Source of the DNA: Strigamia acuminata
Taxonomy: Eukaryota > Arthropoda > Chilopoda > Geophilomorpha > Linotaeniidae
Reading direction: 5' to 3'
DNA: 64,000 nucleotides
NCBI GenBank assembly: GCA_949358305.1
Contig: OX442315.1
Coordinates: 3,224,001-3,288,000, forward strand
The position numbers were made by a program, and so were the translations under genes. A model generated the notes under the pieces. That model saw only the letters and a list, made by a program, of their open reading frames with translations, was not told the DNA's origin and searched no databases. Positions 34,067 to 44,500 of the stretch are shown piece after piece; the first letter of the stretch is position 1, and each line of letters begins with the position of its first letter.

Positions 34067-37000
34067 ATGATTCGCAAACTTAAACCTCGTTTCCGCAAGA
34101 TGGTCCTTCAATTGGTGCAAAACCATAACTTAGCTAGAAATAGTGATGGCGCTTTCTTCAGTATCATGTCGAAGATAAACGACAGAAAATCCAATTTGAT
34201 TGTACGCATCTTGTGGGTTGCAGTCTTCGTAGTGAGCGTACTACTCTGCACCGCATTGGTCTACGACCGATTAAAATACTACATGTCTGAGCCATCGATG
34301 GTCAACATATACACGCAAGTAGACAACATCGTCCAGTTTCCCACTCTTGTGTTGTGCACAACCTCCACTCCCGAGTTTGCAGAATACGCCTTAAACATTG
34401 ATAATGGAGAGATTCCACCAGATATATCCGTGTCATGCATAGAACCTTTGTTAAAGTTCAGTCAGCAATGCAATATGAGCGCATTGAAATTGTGGTCCAT
34501 GTTGAACACAAGTCACGTTGTCGACAGCATTCACACTCTGCAAGTAAGTTTTTATTAAATCTGTCTCTTGACAAACTCAAATTGTATTCCTCTTTGATTA
34601 GAATAAATCTGTAAATCTAAAAAATAATGTGAAAAATGCATTCTCTTTTCTGGGATTGTGTATTCTTTTGACACTTGGTAAGTAAATACAATTCTTATTG
34701 AATTCGCTAGGATTGTCAATGATGTTTCTTTTAATCAATAGATGAAGAAGTTCGATTATCGAATCCAAAAAATCAATTGGTTTTTAAATTTGACGAATCC
34801 AAGATTAGAACCAGATGTCCAAGTCCAATTATTTGGGTAAGCACACACCTAACTCGTAAGACATTCTTAGAGTATTCTACTTCTTTTGGTAGTTTGTGTT
34901 GGCAGCTAAAGAAAACTTCACAGCCGACAAACTTGTTTTTTTTCCATCCAGACAAACGACTCTAAGTTTAGTAACTGTTCAAAAAGTATAATAACTATTT
35001 GTATTATTATAGACTATAGTAGTTATTGTATCATTATTTTATTGTAGTACGAATTTCTAAACAAAACCAAACATGTGTGCAGTTCAATTGCAGATTTTGA
35101 ATTGTGTGAAGAAAAGTGTATACAACAGCAAATAGAAAAAGGAAAAGAGCTTTGTCGGTTAGTATGATCGGGTGTAACGGACCCGGCTTTCGACAAATCA
35201 AAAAATTAATTTCTTTATATATTTTTTTATTTTTTTTGTGTATTGTAAAGTGGTATAGATTGAGTAAATACTTTCTTCTCCTTAGGATGCCATTCATGCG
35301 AAATTTTGAGCATTTACCAGAGTGCCAAAGAGATTACGGTACGATGTTCAGTCAAGCTAAAACGGCTTACTGGGGACTTTGGAGGGCCAATGCTTCAAAT
35401 ACTTGCAAGTGCAGCACGCCTTGTAAAAGAGAAATCATTTCGCATCGTTTCATACCGGAGGGAGAATCTGGGTGGACTTTGAGAGTCAAAGTGATGGATT
35501 CGATAAGAATCGCAAAAGAAGTTGCAACTTACGATATAATAGCACTGATCTGCGATTTAGGAGGAAACATCGGACTCACTCTCGGAGCTTCTTGTCTCAT
35601 GATAGCTGAGATAATCATCATTCTAATCACTCTGCTTATTCAAAATATAAAACGATCTAAGCAGAAATCATCATTTCAGTTTTCTGTTCTAGAATACAGA
35701 GCTAAGAAATGTCTTAAGAAATACGTGGATGAAAGCGAAGAACATTTGCTAGATAGTTTCAAACTAACTGGTTTGAAGTACATTTTGACCAAACAAAACG
35801 ACAGGAGAAAGTATTTTTGGATTTTTCTCTCAATACTTTTCAGTTTTGCCTGTGCATTTAGGATATATGAGCGCTTTGCGTATTACTTGTCCTATCCGAA
35901 ATCCATATCTGTAAGAATGATGGAAATTGAATACATTGAATTGCCCTCATTGGTTTTTTGCTCGGACAGTGCTAAACTGATTTTGGAAAAGAGAAAATAC
36001 ATGAAACGACATAATGTCTCTGAATGTCTCGATGATTTTGAAATAATGAAAATGGTGGATGATAAAATATCTGTTGACAAATTGTGGAAATGGTCTAAGA
36101 GTGGTCAAATATTTTCGGTTATGCCACAAATGGTATGACTTTGGAACCTATAATATGTTTCTGTAAATAATTTCTGATTTTTATTGGCTATAGGGTAATT
36201 TTCTAAGTACTCAAGTTCCAACCACACTTGAATCTTTTTCTACGGTTTTCGGCTTTTGTTTAAAATGGAATTCAAGTAATTAGAACACTTACTTGTGATA
36301 GTAATATTACCACTAAGTTGTTTTCATTTTTAATATTTTCAGATGTTACAAAATATTTTCCATCTTTTCCTGGATATTATATACTTATTCAAAAGAAGAA
36401 TTCAAATTGTGAAATGAAAAGAAAAGTAATTAAGAAAAGGCCTTTTTCAAAAGTTATTATTAGTGTACTAATTTTATTTGCATTTACTTTGAAAAAAGAT
36501 TTTTCAAATATCTCCTGGCAAAGAATTCGATTTGAAAACATATCTGCACGTAACAGAAACAGGAACATATGCACTTCTTTACACAATGCAAAAAGTAAAT
36601 GAAATTGCAAACAACGACTAACATTTCTAATGGTTTTTTATTTTTGCAGTTAGTCAGAATAAACACACCAAAGAGTCGATGCGTTGGAGAAGCGGAACAC
36701 TTGCAATGTGTCAAAAACTGCTTAGATCGACAAATGATGGCGACATTTTCTTGCAAGTAAGCAATTACAGTGTACTCTCTGTTGCCCGGACATAGGACGG
36801 GTCCGGAAAACTTGTCCAATCTAGGAAATGTTCGTTTGAGGTGTACAACTAATTTTAACAGTGAAAAAATAAGTGTGAAATTAAATTATTTATGGTTTTT
36901 TTTTTTAAATGGGGGGACCCAATAAATGCAATCCTTTATAAATCTCCCAGTTCAGAAAAGAGTAGATTTTACTTTATACACACAAAAATTAAAAATTTAT

Positions 37001-37497
37001 TAACTTTTTGTGATATCATGTCATAAACAAATGAATGAATTTTTGCTCCATCTGGTGGATCAACTGATAAAATTTATTCTGCCATAAATTGTGATGTTAC
37101 TGTATGTCATTTTAGATTGCCTTTTATGAATTCATCTGTGGAAATGTGTAGAAATGCAACCTCAGCCAGATTGGTCAAATCTCAATACCTTTCTATCATG
37201 CTTCAAACCAAGCCCATAGACGACTGCAACTGCACCAAATCTTGTGTCGATTCAATCTACCTTCCTGAAATTACTATGTTTGAGGGTTGGGGTCCACACA
37301 TTAATTTACTCGTTGTTAATGTTGTTCATAACCTGCAAGAAGTCATTGAAGAAAACTTGTCATTCCCCTTCGACAAATTTCTTTGCGATGTGGGTTCTAT
37401 CGTATCTTCTATTCTTGGTTTGTCGGTTATGTCATTTTTACACGACATTTTGCTACTTCACAAATACAAACAAAAAACAATATCACAAACAAAATAA
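34067..37497 (+). CDS. Two-module DEG/ENaC channel, copy 3 (intact)
   Basis: Same family and architecture as copy 1. Exons: 34067-34543, 34602-34677, 34742-34836, 34893-34985, 35048-35157, 35286-36132, 36194-36275, 36343-36425, 36499-36594, 36650-36756, 37116-37497, totalling 2448 bases (815 codons plus stop) with consistent phases. Module 1: TM1 about residues 44-66, FPTLVLC 91-97, CKCSTPCKR near 324, TM2 with GGNIGLTLG about 376-402. Module 2: TM1 about 461-478, ELPSLVFC near 503, a cysteine-rich loop, CNCTKSCV, and TM2 about 776-800 with the looser sequence CDVGSIVSSILGLSV. The linker between modules is basic and lies in the cytosol if topology is conserved. No disabling change was found. 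The last intron holds an insertion starting CAGTGTACTCTCTG. The 3' flank is interrupted by nested transposons. Confidence 0.8.
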
Positions 37498-37667
37498 AAC
37501 ATATATATTTGCAGTTGTATCCAATAATGAATAGTCTGTCTCGACTAAATATCAATTCTTGCATGTAGAGTGTAGAAAACTGGACACGGTCATCTTAGCT
37601 GGTTAAAACATTACTGACCAGTGTCACAATTAACAAGTAACATGTGATGTGCATTGGAGTGAAGAAC
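37498..37667. other. 3' flank of DEG/ENaC copy 3, before the TIR element
   Basis: Shared with copies 1 and 2. It ends with TGAAGAAC (37660-37667), the left copy of an 8-bp target duplication. The flank resumes at 53153. Confidence 0.8.
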
Positions 37668-37850
37668 GGGTATCCGTTCCAACGGCGAATCACCTAATGG
37701 CGAATTTTGAAAATTCGCCATTGGAAAGGTATTTTGACGTTCCAATGGCGAATCTGGGCAAATTCATCATTGGAAACGTGTGTATTGAAATTCGCCATTG
37801 GAAACGTTATTTGCGTTTCCAATGGCGAATCTGTGGGCGTCATCTACCGC
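37668..37850. repeat. Left terminal and subterminal inverted repeats
   Basis: Terminal repeat followed by alternating TTCCAATGGCGAAT and ATTCGCCATTGGAA words that can pair with one another. A G/C-rich hairpin (GGGGGGGCTGCGCCCCCC) follows at about 37881-37900. Confidence 0.75.
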
Positions 37851-38431
37851 GACTCCCAATTCCTAAGAAGGGCTAACAAGGGGGGGCTGCGCCCCCCTTA
37901 GCCCCCCGCGAATCTAATCTTACTGGTTTTTTGTTCCAAAACCATTTTTTTCACTGCATGAAATTGGAACTTTCCATGTTGTGAATGACCAGAAAAGTTC
38001 TTGGAAAGCCCACCTTTAACGATTATTAAAGTTGACTTTACTTGTTGTGCTAAAGTTGACTTTACTACAACAACTTTCCTATAAAAAGCCTGCGTTTACA
38101 AGTACAACTTTCCTGAGTTATAAATCACCTTTACAATTTATGTAAAGTTAATGGTTACAATGTCTTTACTAGAGAAAATAAAGTATAGTTTTTATAGCTT
38201 TACAATTACTTTAATGGATTAAATTCAAATTCAAATTAAATTAAAATAATTATTTGAAAAGTTTAAAATTTTATTTTATACTTCAAAAGATTATTACAAA
38301 TAAAAAATAAATTTCTTACAAATAAAAAGTAAAATTGTCACTTAAAACATAAAATTTTCACAAATAAAAAATAAATGAATAAATAAATAAAAATTATTAC
38401 TATTATTATTATTAATTTTCACAAATTAAGT

Positions 38432-39474
38432 TGTCACGGTCCTGACTTTAGACAGTAATAATTTTCAAAATTTTAAGCGCATTTTGCGCCTTTCCTTTAA
38501 ATTTTCCCCAATCATATTGAGAAATTGTTCTAGTTTCCCTAAATCATTTTATTTTTCCCAAATCTAAATTTATTATTTTATTTTATATTATTTTCCTTAT
38601 TTTTGATATTTATCTTTAATTTGGCCTGGTTTTAATCACCCCATCCAGACAATTCATGAGAATTCTGCAATAAGTTGATATAATCGCGCTCTAAATTTAC
38701 ATATTTCACCCCTGATCGCCTGTTTTCTGCTCGGTCCCCATTGGAAATTGACTTGGCCTTTGACATGTGATCAGAGGTGACTTGTTCTGTCAAGACATTT
38801 TTGACAGAGAGAATAATTTTCGCCTTCGACTAGTCAACATCTTCTGTCTTAAACTGGAAGATTTCCAAGTGCGATTATGTTGCGTCTCAACGCATACGGT
38901 CACATTGCAGCCCGAATTCTCATGTTAGTCTAACTAACTACAACATTTATTATTTGCCCATTATTTGCGTACAAATTACTGGAAAAACGGCGTATTCGAC
39001 GGTCTCAATTCGTCAATACATTTTATGCCACGACTGTGACTTCCTCCTCGGCCTAGACATTTTGAACTCATACTCGTCTCAATTGCGTATTCATTTCATT
39101 ATCGACGGTTCGACGACGTTGTCTGCGGTTTGGTACCTGTTTGCGCGTTCACCCAACGTTTGCGCGTGTTCAGGAGAAGAAACATACTCTTCGTAAGTAC
39201 GCCTAGCATATGACGACATTTTCCCTAGTGAAGAGCGATGTTTTGGTCTTAAAATTCGAAGTATCAACGTTCGCCATTTTGTACGGCGCCCGAATTGAAT
39301 CCTGCACCCATAAAATACAGATTTCACGAATAGACGCTGTCTTAACCTAGCTACCACCCCCGGCAAAGTTTTAAGAGTTGCAGCGCCTGCGAACCTAAAT
39401 TTTCTGGTTATTACAATCCCTGGAAATTCTTAAATTTCCGAAACCATTGTTAAAAAGTCGACTACGACGTGACA
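38432..39474 (+). repeat. 5' LTR of the 13.1-kb element
   Basis: 1043 bp, TGTCACGGTCCTGAC to TACGACGTGACA. Long for a Gypsy LTR. It contains an 80-codon protease-like ORF. Confidence 0.92.
38954..39196 (+). CDS. Retropepsin-like ORF inside the 5' LTR
   Basis: Open frame of 80 codons starting with ATG. The middle reads CHDCDFLLGLDILNSYSSQL, which resembles the C-terminal half of retroviral-type aspartic proteases (hydrophobic-LLGLDFL followed by a short strand). No DSG/DTG catalytic motif is present in the frame, so it is at most a fragment. The identical ORF at 51032-51274 lies in the 3' LTR. It could be an old pol fragment captured into U3. Expression is unknown. Confidence 0.4.
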   Translation: MPIICVQITGKTAYSTVSIRQYILCHDCDFLLGLDILNSYSSQLRIHFIIDGSTTLSAVWYLFARSPNVCACSGEETYSS

Positions 39475-39478
39475 ATCT

Positions 39479-39494
39479 TGGCGAGCTAGACAGG
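39479..39494 (+). other. Primer binding site, tRNA-Arg-like
   Basis: TGGCGAGCTAGACAGG begins four bases after the LTR. It resembles the complement of the 3' end of animal tRNA-Arg(ACG) (TGGCGAGC then CAGG), with a few differences over the next bases. Confidence 0.55.
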
Positions 39495-39624
39495 ATTCAA
39501 CTCGAAACGTGTTCTAAGAGAACACAAACCACCATTTTCTTCAGTGAAGACTACGCAAGTATAGGTCGTTATATTTATTTGATTAATTACTTATTTTTGC
39601 CGGCACACATATTATTATTTCAAC

Positions 39625-41541
39625 ATGGCTTCACGCGACGCTTTGTCGCAATCCAGTGTTTCGGACGTAGAAGCCGAACAAGCGCATACTTTGCCACTTC
39701 CAGACTCACCAACACATGAGCCGGACCAACAGCAGGATCTACTAGTACAACCAATCTCTACTGATGTACCATTTTCCAATCCTTGGAGGACATACGCTCA
39801 AATGGAAGCGGATCAACTCCAACATGAACGGGAAGCGGCTGCAGCACGGGATCAATGGGAGGAAAATAGACGCCATTTGCAGGACTCACTCATGGAGAGA
39901 AGACAAATAGTGGACGGGATGCGAGCGGTTCGAGAAGATATTCAACGAGGACCGCCGCCTCCTTACCAACCTGCGTTTATGCAACCGGAACCACAACAAC
40001 ATCGAAGGAATCCACCTGCACTGACGATAGAAGCATTGATGAGAGTGTTACGAGAGGATAGAAGGGAGTTACAGCACGAACTTCGCCAGGAGTTGCTCGA
40101 GTCGATGAGGCAAATTAGGCGCGAGCTGAACGACAGAGTGGAGGAATTTATCCATTCGCACAACGAGCGAACTCAGCCTGAACCACCAGCACCAGAAGCA
40201 GGTTCAGGGGCCACACGTCGTGGTCGAGAGGGCGCTCGGGGAGCCGACTTTTCTTTTGGAGATACTGGACGTGCATCGGGACCACGACGCACTGGCTCTT
40301 ATTCTCCGAGACGACGCCAACAACATTCACAACAGGGAGACACGACTTCCAATGTTCCACGGGACCCACCACCGAATCCTGACCCGGATTCCGCTCAAGG
40401 AGGTAGTCAAGGCATACCACTCAGCGCCTCAAGACAGCTGCCTCACACGAGATCTCAACTCTCGTTGGAGTCGGAAGATCAGCGTCAAGCCGCTCAGGTT
40501 GGAAGGTATAAACTTAAAGTTGAAAAAATTCCATACTTTGATCCGGATGAGGCTACTTTCGACACAGTGGACCTGTTCCTGGGTAAGCTATATGCGCACA
40601 TGTTTACCATGGGAGCACCGGAGGGAATATATTTGAAAGTATACGTGGTTCTCGCGCTCCGAAATAGAGCGCAACGTTGGTGGATGGCTCTAACTCCAAA
40701 ACCTAACAATTGGGAGGACTTTGAATTAATTTTCAGGCAGGTATTTTCCATCAATTCAGCTTTAGCTAATGTTAAGTTGTCTCAGCGCAAACAAAAGCCA
40801 GGGGAATCAACTATGTCGTTCCTCAGCGAGATGATTCATTATTTAAATATTGCTGGATACAAGGACAAGGGCTTGCAGTGGGAACGAGTTCAGGGCATGA
40901 TGCAAACTCAAGTCGTACAATTAATGCGCTCTTGGTGCATCAGGACGATCGACGACGCAGTCAAAATGGGCAACGATGTCGATAATCGCCTTCAATTGGA
41001 TTCGTTGCGGACTTTTGAGTACAAACAGTGCGGAGTTTCGGACCAGGAGATGCCTTTACCCGCAGGAGTGGGTCCTGCCACACGCACCAGAACAGAGGAG
41101 GAGAAGTTAAATCAACAATCTACTTCGTCCAGGTCTGGTCGTTTTTCAAGATTCAACAAAGTATTTACAGCATTGCTCGAGGACATGTCGGCGTGCGCGC
41201 TCGATCCAGAGGATCCCAACAGCGAGGAAACCAATAAGGACCCGCCAAAGGAGTCTGCATCAGCGGCAGCACAAAAATCTGATGTCCACGCCATGACTGC
41301 GACTACTGCGCCAACACCTAGAACGGATACACAGCACACATGTCCCAAGGACGTTGTCATTTTTCCAGCCGCTAAAGAAGCGCCTTCAGAGCCAAAGCTC
41401 CCGAAGAATGCTATGTGGAGAAAAACACCAACGGACAAATGGTTTATGTCCGACAGGCAATCATGGAGGCCTGTGTGCCCCGTTTGTGGCAAGGAGTGGA
41501 GTCGTCAGTCGGGAAACGCAAGCGGCCTGCTCAAAGCATGA
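39625..41541 (+). CDS. Gag of the 13.1-kb element
   Basis: ATG at 39625 after a short leader; 638 codons. The N-terminal half is charged and coiled-coil-like with many Glu/Arg/Gln, followed by a low-complexity arginine-rich linker. A capsid-like region starts near residue 295 (KIPYFDPDEATFDTVDLFLG, then QRWWMALTP), the pattern of Gypsy Gag. The C-terminus has a single CPVC pair (RPVCPVCGKEW) where a CCHC knuckle might be expected. The last 127 bases overlap pol, which is in the -1 frame. I looked for a canonical slippery heptamer in the overlap and did not see one. Confidence 0.85.
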   Translation: MASRDALSQSSVSDVEAEQAHTLPLPDSPTHEPDQQQDLLVQPISTDVPFSNPWRTYAQMEADQLQHEREAAAARDQWEENRRHLQDSLMERRQIVDGMRAVREDIQRGPPPPYQPAFMQPEPQQHRRNPPALTIEALMRVLREDRRELQHELRQELLESMRQIRRELNDRVEEFIHSHNERTQPEPPAPEAGSGATRRGREGARGADFSFGDTGRASGPRRTGSYSPRRRQQHSQQGDTTSNVPRDPPPNPDPDSAQGGSQGIPLSASRQLPHTRSQLSLESEDQRQAAQVGRYKLKVEKIPYFDPDEATFDTVDLFLGKLYAHMFTMGAPEGIYLKVYVVLALRNRAQRWWMALTPKPNNWEDFELIFRQVFSINSALANVKLSQRKQKPGESTMSFLSEMIHYLNIAGYKDKGLQWERVQGMMQTQVVQLMRSWCIRTIDDAVKMGNDVDNRLQLDSLRTFEYKQCGVSDQEMPLPAGVGPATRTRTEEEKLNQQSTSSRSGRFSRFNKVFTALLEDMSACALDPEDPNSEETNKDPPKESASAAAQKSDVHAMTATTAPTPRTDTQHTCPKDVVIFPAAKEAPSEPKLPKNAMWRKTPTDKWFMSDRQSWRPVCPVCGKEWSRQSGNASGLLKA

Positions 41542-44500
41542 GTCCAGAGAGCGGGTCGGATACAATCATCAAGGACTCTACTGAGAAGAAGACTGAAGAA
41601 TCACCAGACGTCGATAGAAGTACAACACCGTCTACTCCGACACCAGAGGCGCCATCTGCTGTTCGAGAAGACAACAACAAATCATTAACCCCGTCTACGG
41701 ACATTAAATTAACTACATTAATCAAAACAGATTCAAGTAAATCAAAAATAAAAATACCCGGTGTCGTAACACCACAACCAACAAAATCAGCGCAACTTTC
41801 GTCTGTGAAAGCCAAGGAAACCCCCAAAAAACCAACTTCGTTGACAACGCAGAGTGAGACGTTGCAAACAAACTTCGTTCTTTTGTCGCCCGAGGAATTG
41901 CAAAAATCCGAAGAGCCAAGAATCGAAATTACGAAGACTGATCGCTTCAACAGAGAAGCACCATATATCAAAATAACATGGGCTAGCGTGAGTTTTGTCG
42001 CACTTTTGGATTCAGGCGCTCAGACATGTGTAATGTCAGAGTCATTATTTAACAAACTTAAAGCCAATATGGGTTTGGAATTGCTCGAACTTCACGAAAC
42101 AGTGCGTACAGCGGCCGATGACAAAATTCCAGTTAAGGGATCTGTTAAACTGTCGGTGCGCGCACCTTTGGCCGTTATTTCTTTCATTTGTTTAATTATA
42201 CCCAAAACATCAGAGGACCTTCTGCTGGGAAGAGATTTCTGCAGAGCGGTTGGTCTGTGCACGGACTTTGAATTGTGCCAGTGGTATTTGAAGGGATCGC
42301 CGGAGCGAAGACAATTCATGACTTTAGAACAAGCTAACAAGTCAGAATCTGTTCTTTTATTTCCCATCAAGAAGCCCGATGATACAAAGAACAGCGCTAA
42401 GGATGTACCCAAGGTAGTAATTAATAACATTAATTGTATTCTTCTAGAACATCGATCTTTGTCGCAAGAGATTTTCGAATATCCAAATGACGATGCTCAG
42501 CACCAAATCAAGAGGATTCGGAATCGTACACGAGATCAGTGGTCATTTATATGGTCACCAAAGAGGAAGGATTCCATTAAAAAATCAAGAAGATTCAATT
42601 CATCATTGTTTTCGACGCTTAGCCAACGCAGACGTGCAAGACGACAGCGGAGACGCCTTTATGAATTGTCACCAACAATAAAACAACTTAACACGCAGGG
42701 AAGACAGCTTTTGCGTCGTGTGGATGAAAATGCGCTCATGGCCAGAGTACACGATCATTCGACGATTTCGGAGCCGCCTCTGGATGTTAACGTACTACAA
42801 TATCAACCAAGCAGTGATCCAACGCAACTGGATTGGATTTACGACCAGCTGTGGTCATCATTGACGGTACCCCAAATTCGTTTATTAATTCAGACTCTTC
42901 GACCAATTTCGAAAGTATTTCGTGAGGAGGTCGGATTATGTAACAACACTCAGTTTGAAGTAAATTTAAAACCGGACTTTAGACCAATTCATGTGCCTGT
43001 AAGACCCGTTAACCCAGCAAAAAAGATGGTAATTGACGCTTATTTGGACCAAAAACTAAAACAAGGCATTATTCGTCGATCAAAAAGTGATTGTGCGGTG
43101 GCGCCTGTTGTTGTTCCAAAGAAGACTGGAGACTGGCGTACAGCCATGGATTTTAGACCGATGAATGCTCAGACTTTACCCGATGTCTACCCACTGCCCG
43201 ACATCGATAATATATTTTCTTATTTAGGAGGATCAAATTGGTTTTCGATCATAGACGGACGAGAAGCTTTCCACCAGATTGGAGTGCGTCCAGGTGACGA
43301 GAGATTTCTCGCATTTATTACGCACAGAGGACTTTTCGAATATGTGAGAATGCCATTTGGACCCATTAATGGCCCAGCAACTCTGCAGAGAGCCATGAAC
43401 AAAACTTTGTCGAAATATCTTTACAAGTTCGTGTTCGTTTATCTCGATGACGTCATAATTTTCAGCAAGACTTTCGAGGAGCATGTACAACATCTCAAAA
43501 TAATTCTTCAAGCCTTGGATGAGGCGGGATTCACGATGAACGCCAACAAGACGGAATTGTGCAGAACATCGCTCGAGGTTTTAGGACATATTGTAGAGGC
43601 TGGACACATTAAACCAAACCCAAATAAGGTGACGGCAATTCAATATTTTCCGGCGCCTACCAACATCAAAGAATTACAAAGATTCAAAGGAATGATTGGT
43701 TATTATCAGTCATTTTTTCCAAATTATTCAAAAACATGCGAGGTGTTTCGCCCTTTGCTCAAAAAAGATTCTGAGTGGAATTGGACGATCCAACACCAAG
43801 AAGCATTTAATTCACTCAAGAGAGGACTGGCTGAACCAACTCTACACCGAAGATTCCCAGATTGGACCAAGCCATACATACTGCAAACAGACGCCAGCTA
43901 TTCAGGTTTGGGCGCTGCACTCATGCAATTAAATGATCAAGGTGAACGAACACCAATTGCCTTTGCATCACGTGCATTGAATTCTGCTGAAAAGAATTAC
44001 AGCGTTACTGAAATTGAATGCTTGGCGGCGGTTTGGGCGGTCAAAAGATTTCGTGTATATCTTGAGATGATGAATTTTTATTTAGAAAGTGATCATTTGT
44101 CGTTAAAGTGGCTTTTCCAGCAGCGAGAACCAAAAGGACGCCTGGCACGATGGGTTCTGTCCCTCAGTGAGTACAAATTTACATTTCTTTACTGCTCAGG
44201 AGCCCAGAATCGTGTTGCGGATGCCCTTAGCCGTGCGCCTGTGGAACCATCGGAACCATTGGATGCAGACGACTCGCCTCTCGTTGATGAAACATGCTAC
44301 ATCGCCTATTTTGACGACCCAAATGATTGGCCAAAATTACCAATAATCAACATTATTGGAGTTGGATTGGCTGCGGCACAACAACGAAATAACGCAGCTG
44401 TGATGACAAGAGCGCAAAGACGACAGCAGCAAATTAAACCAAAATTGGGCAGGCCAAAAGGTTCTAAAAACAAGAAGAGACCGCCACCAAATTATCAGGT

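Noticed and set aside
36771-36950. Possible pogo/Tigger-like element in the last intron of DEG/ENaC copy 3
   Set aside because: A left end CAGTGTACTCTCTG after TA is suggestive, but no matching right inverted repeat was found, so it is not called as an element.
38954-39196. LTR ORF as a functional protease
   Set aside because: No DSG/DTG catalytic motif in the frame, so only a protease-like fragment is claimed.
41415-41541. Programmed frameshift site in the gag-pol overlap
   Set aside because: No canonical XXXYYYZ heptamer in the right phase was seen; the mechanism is left open.
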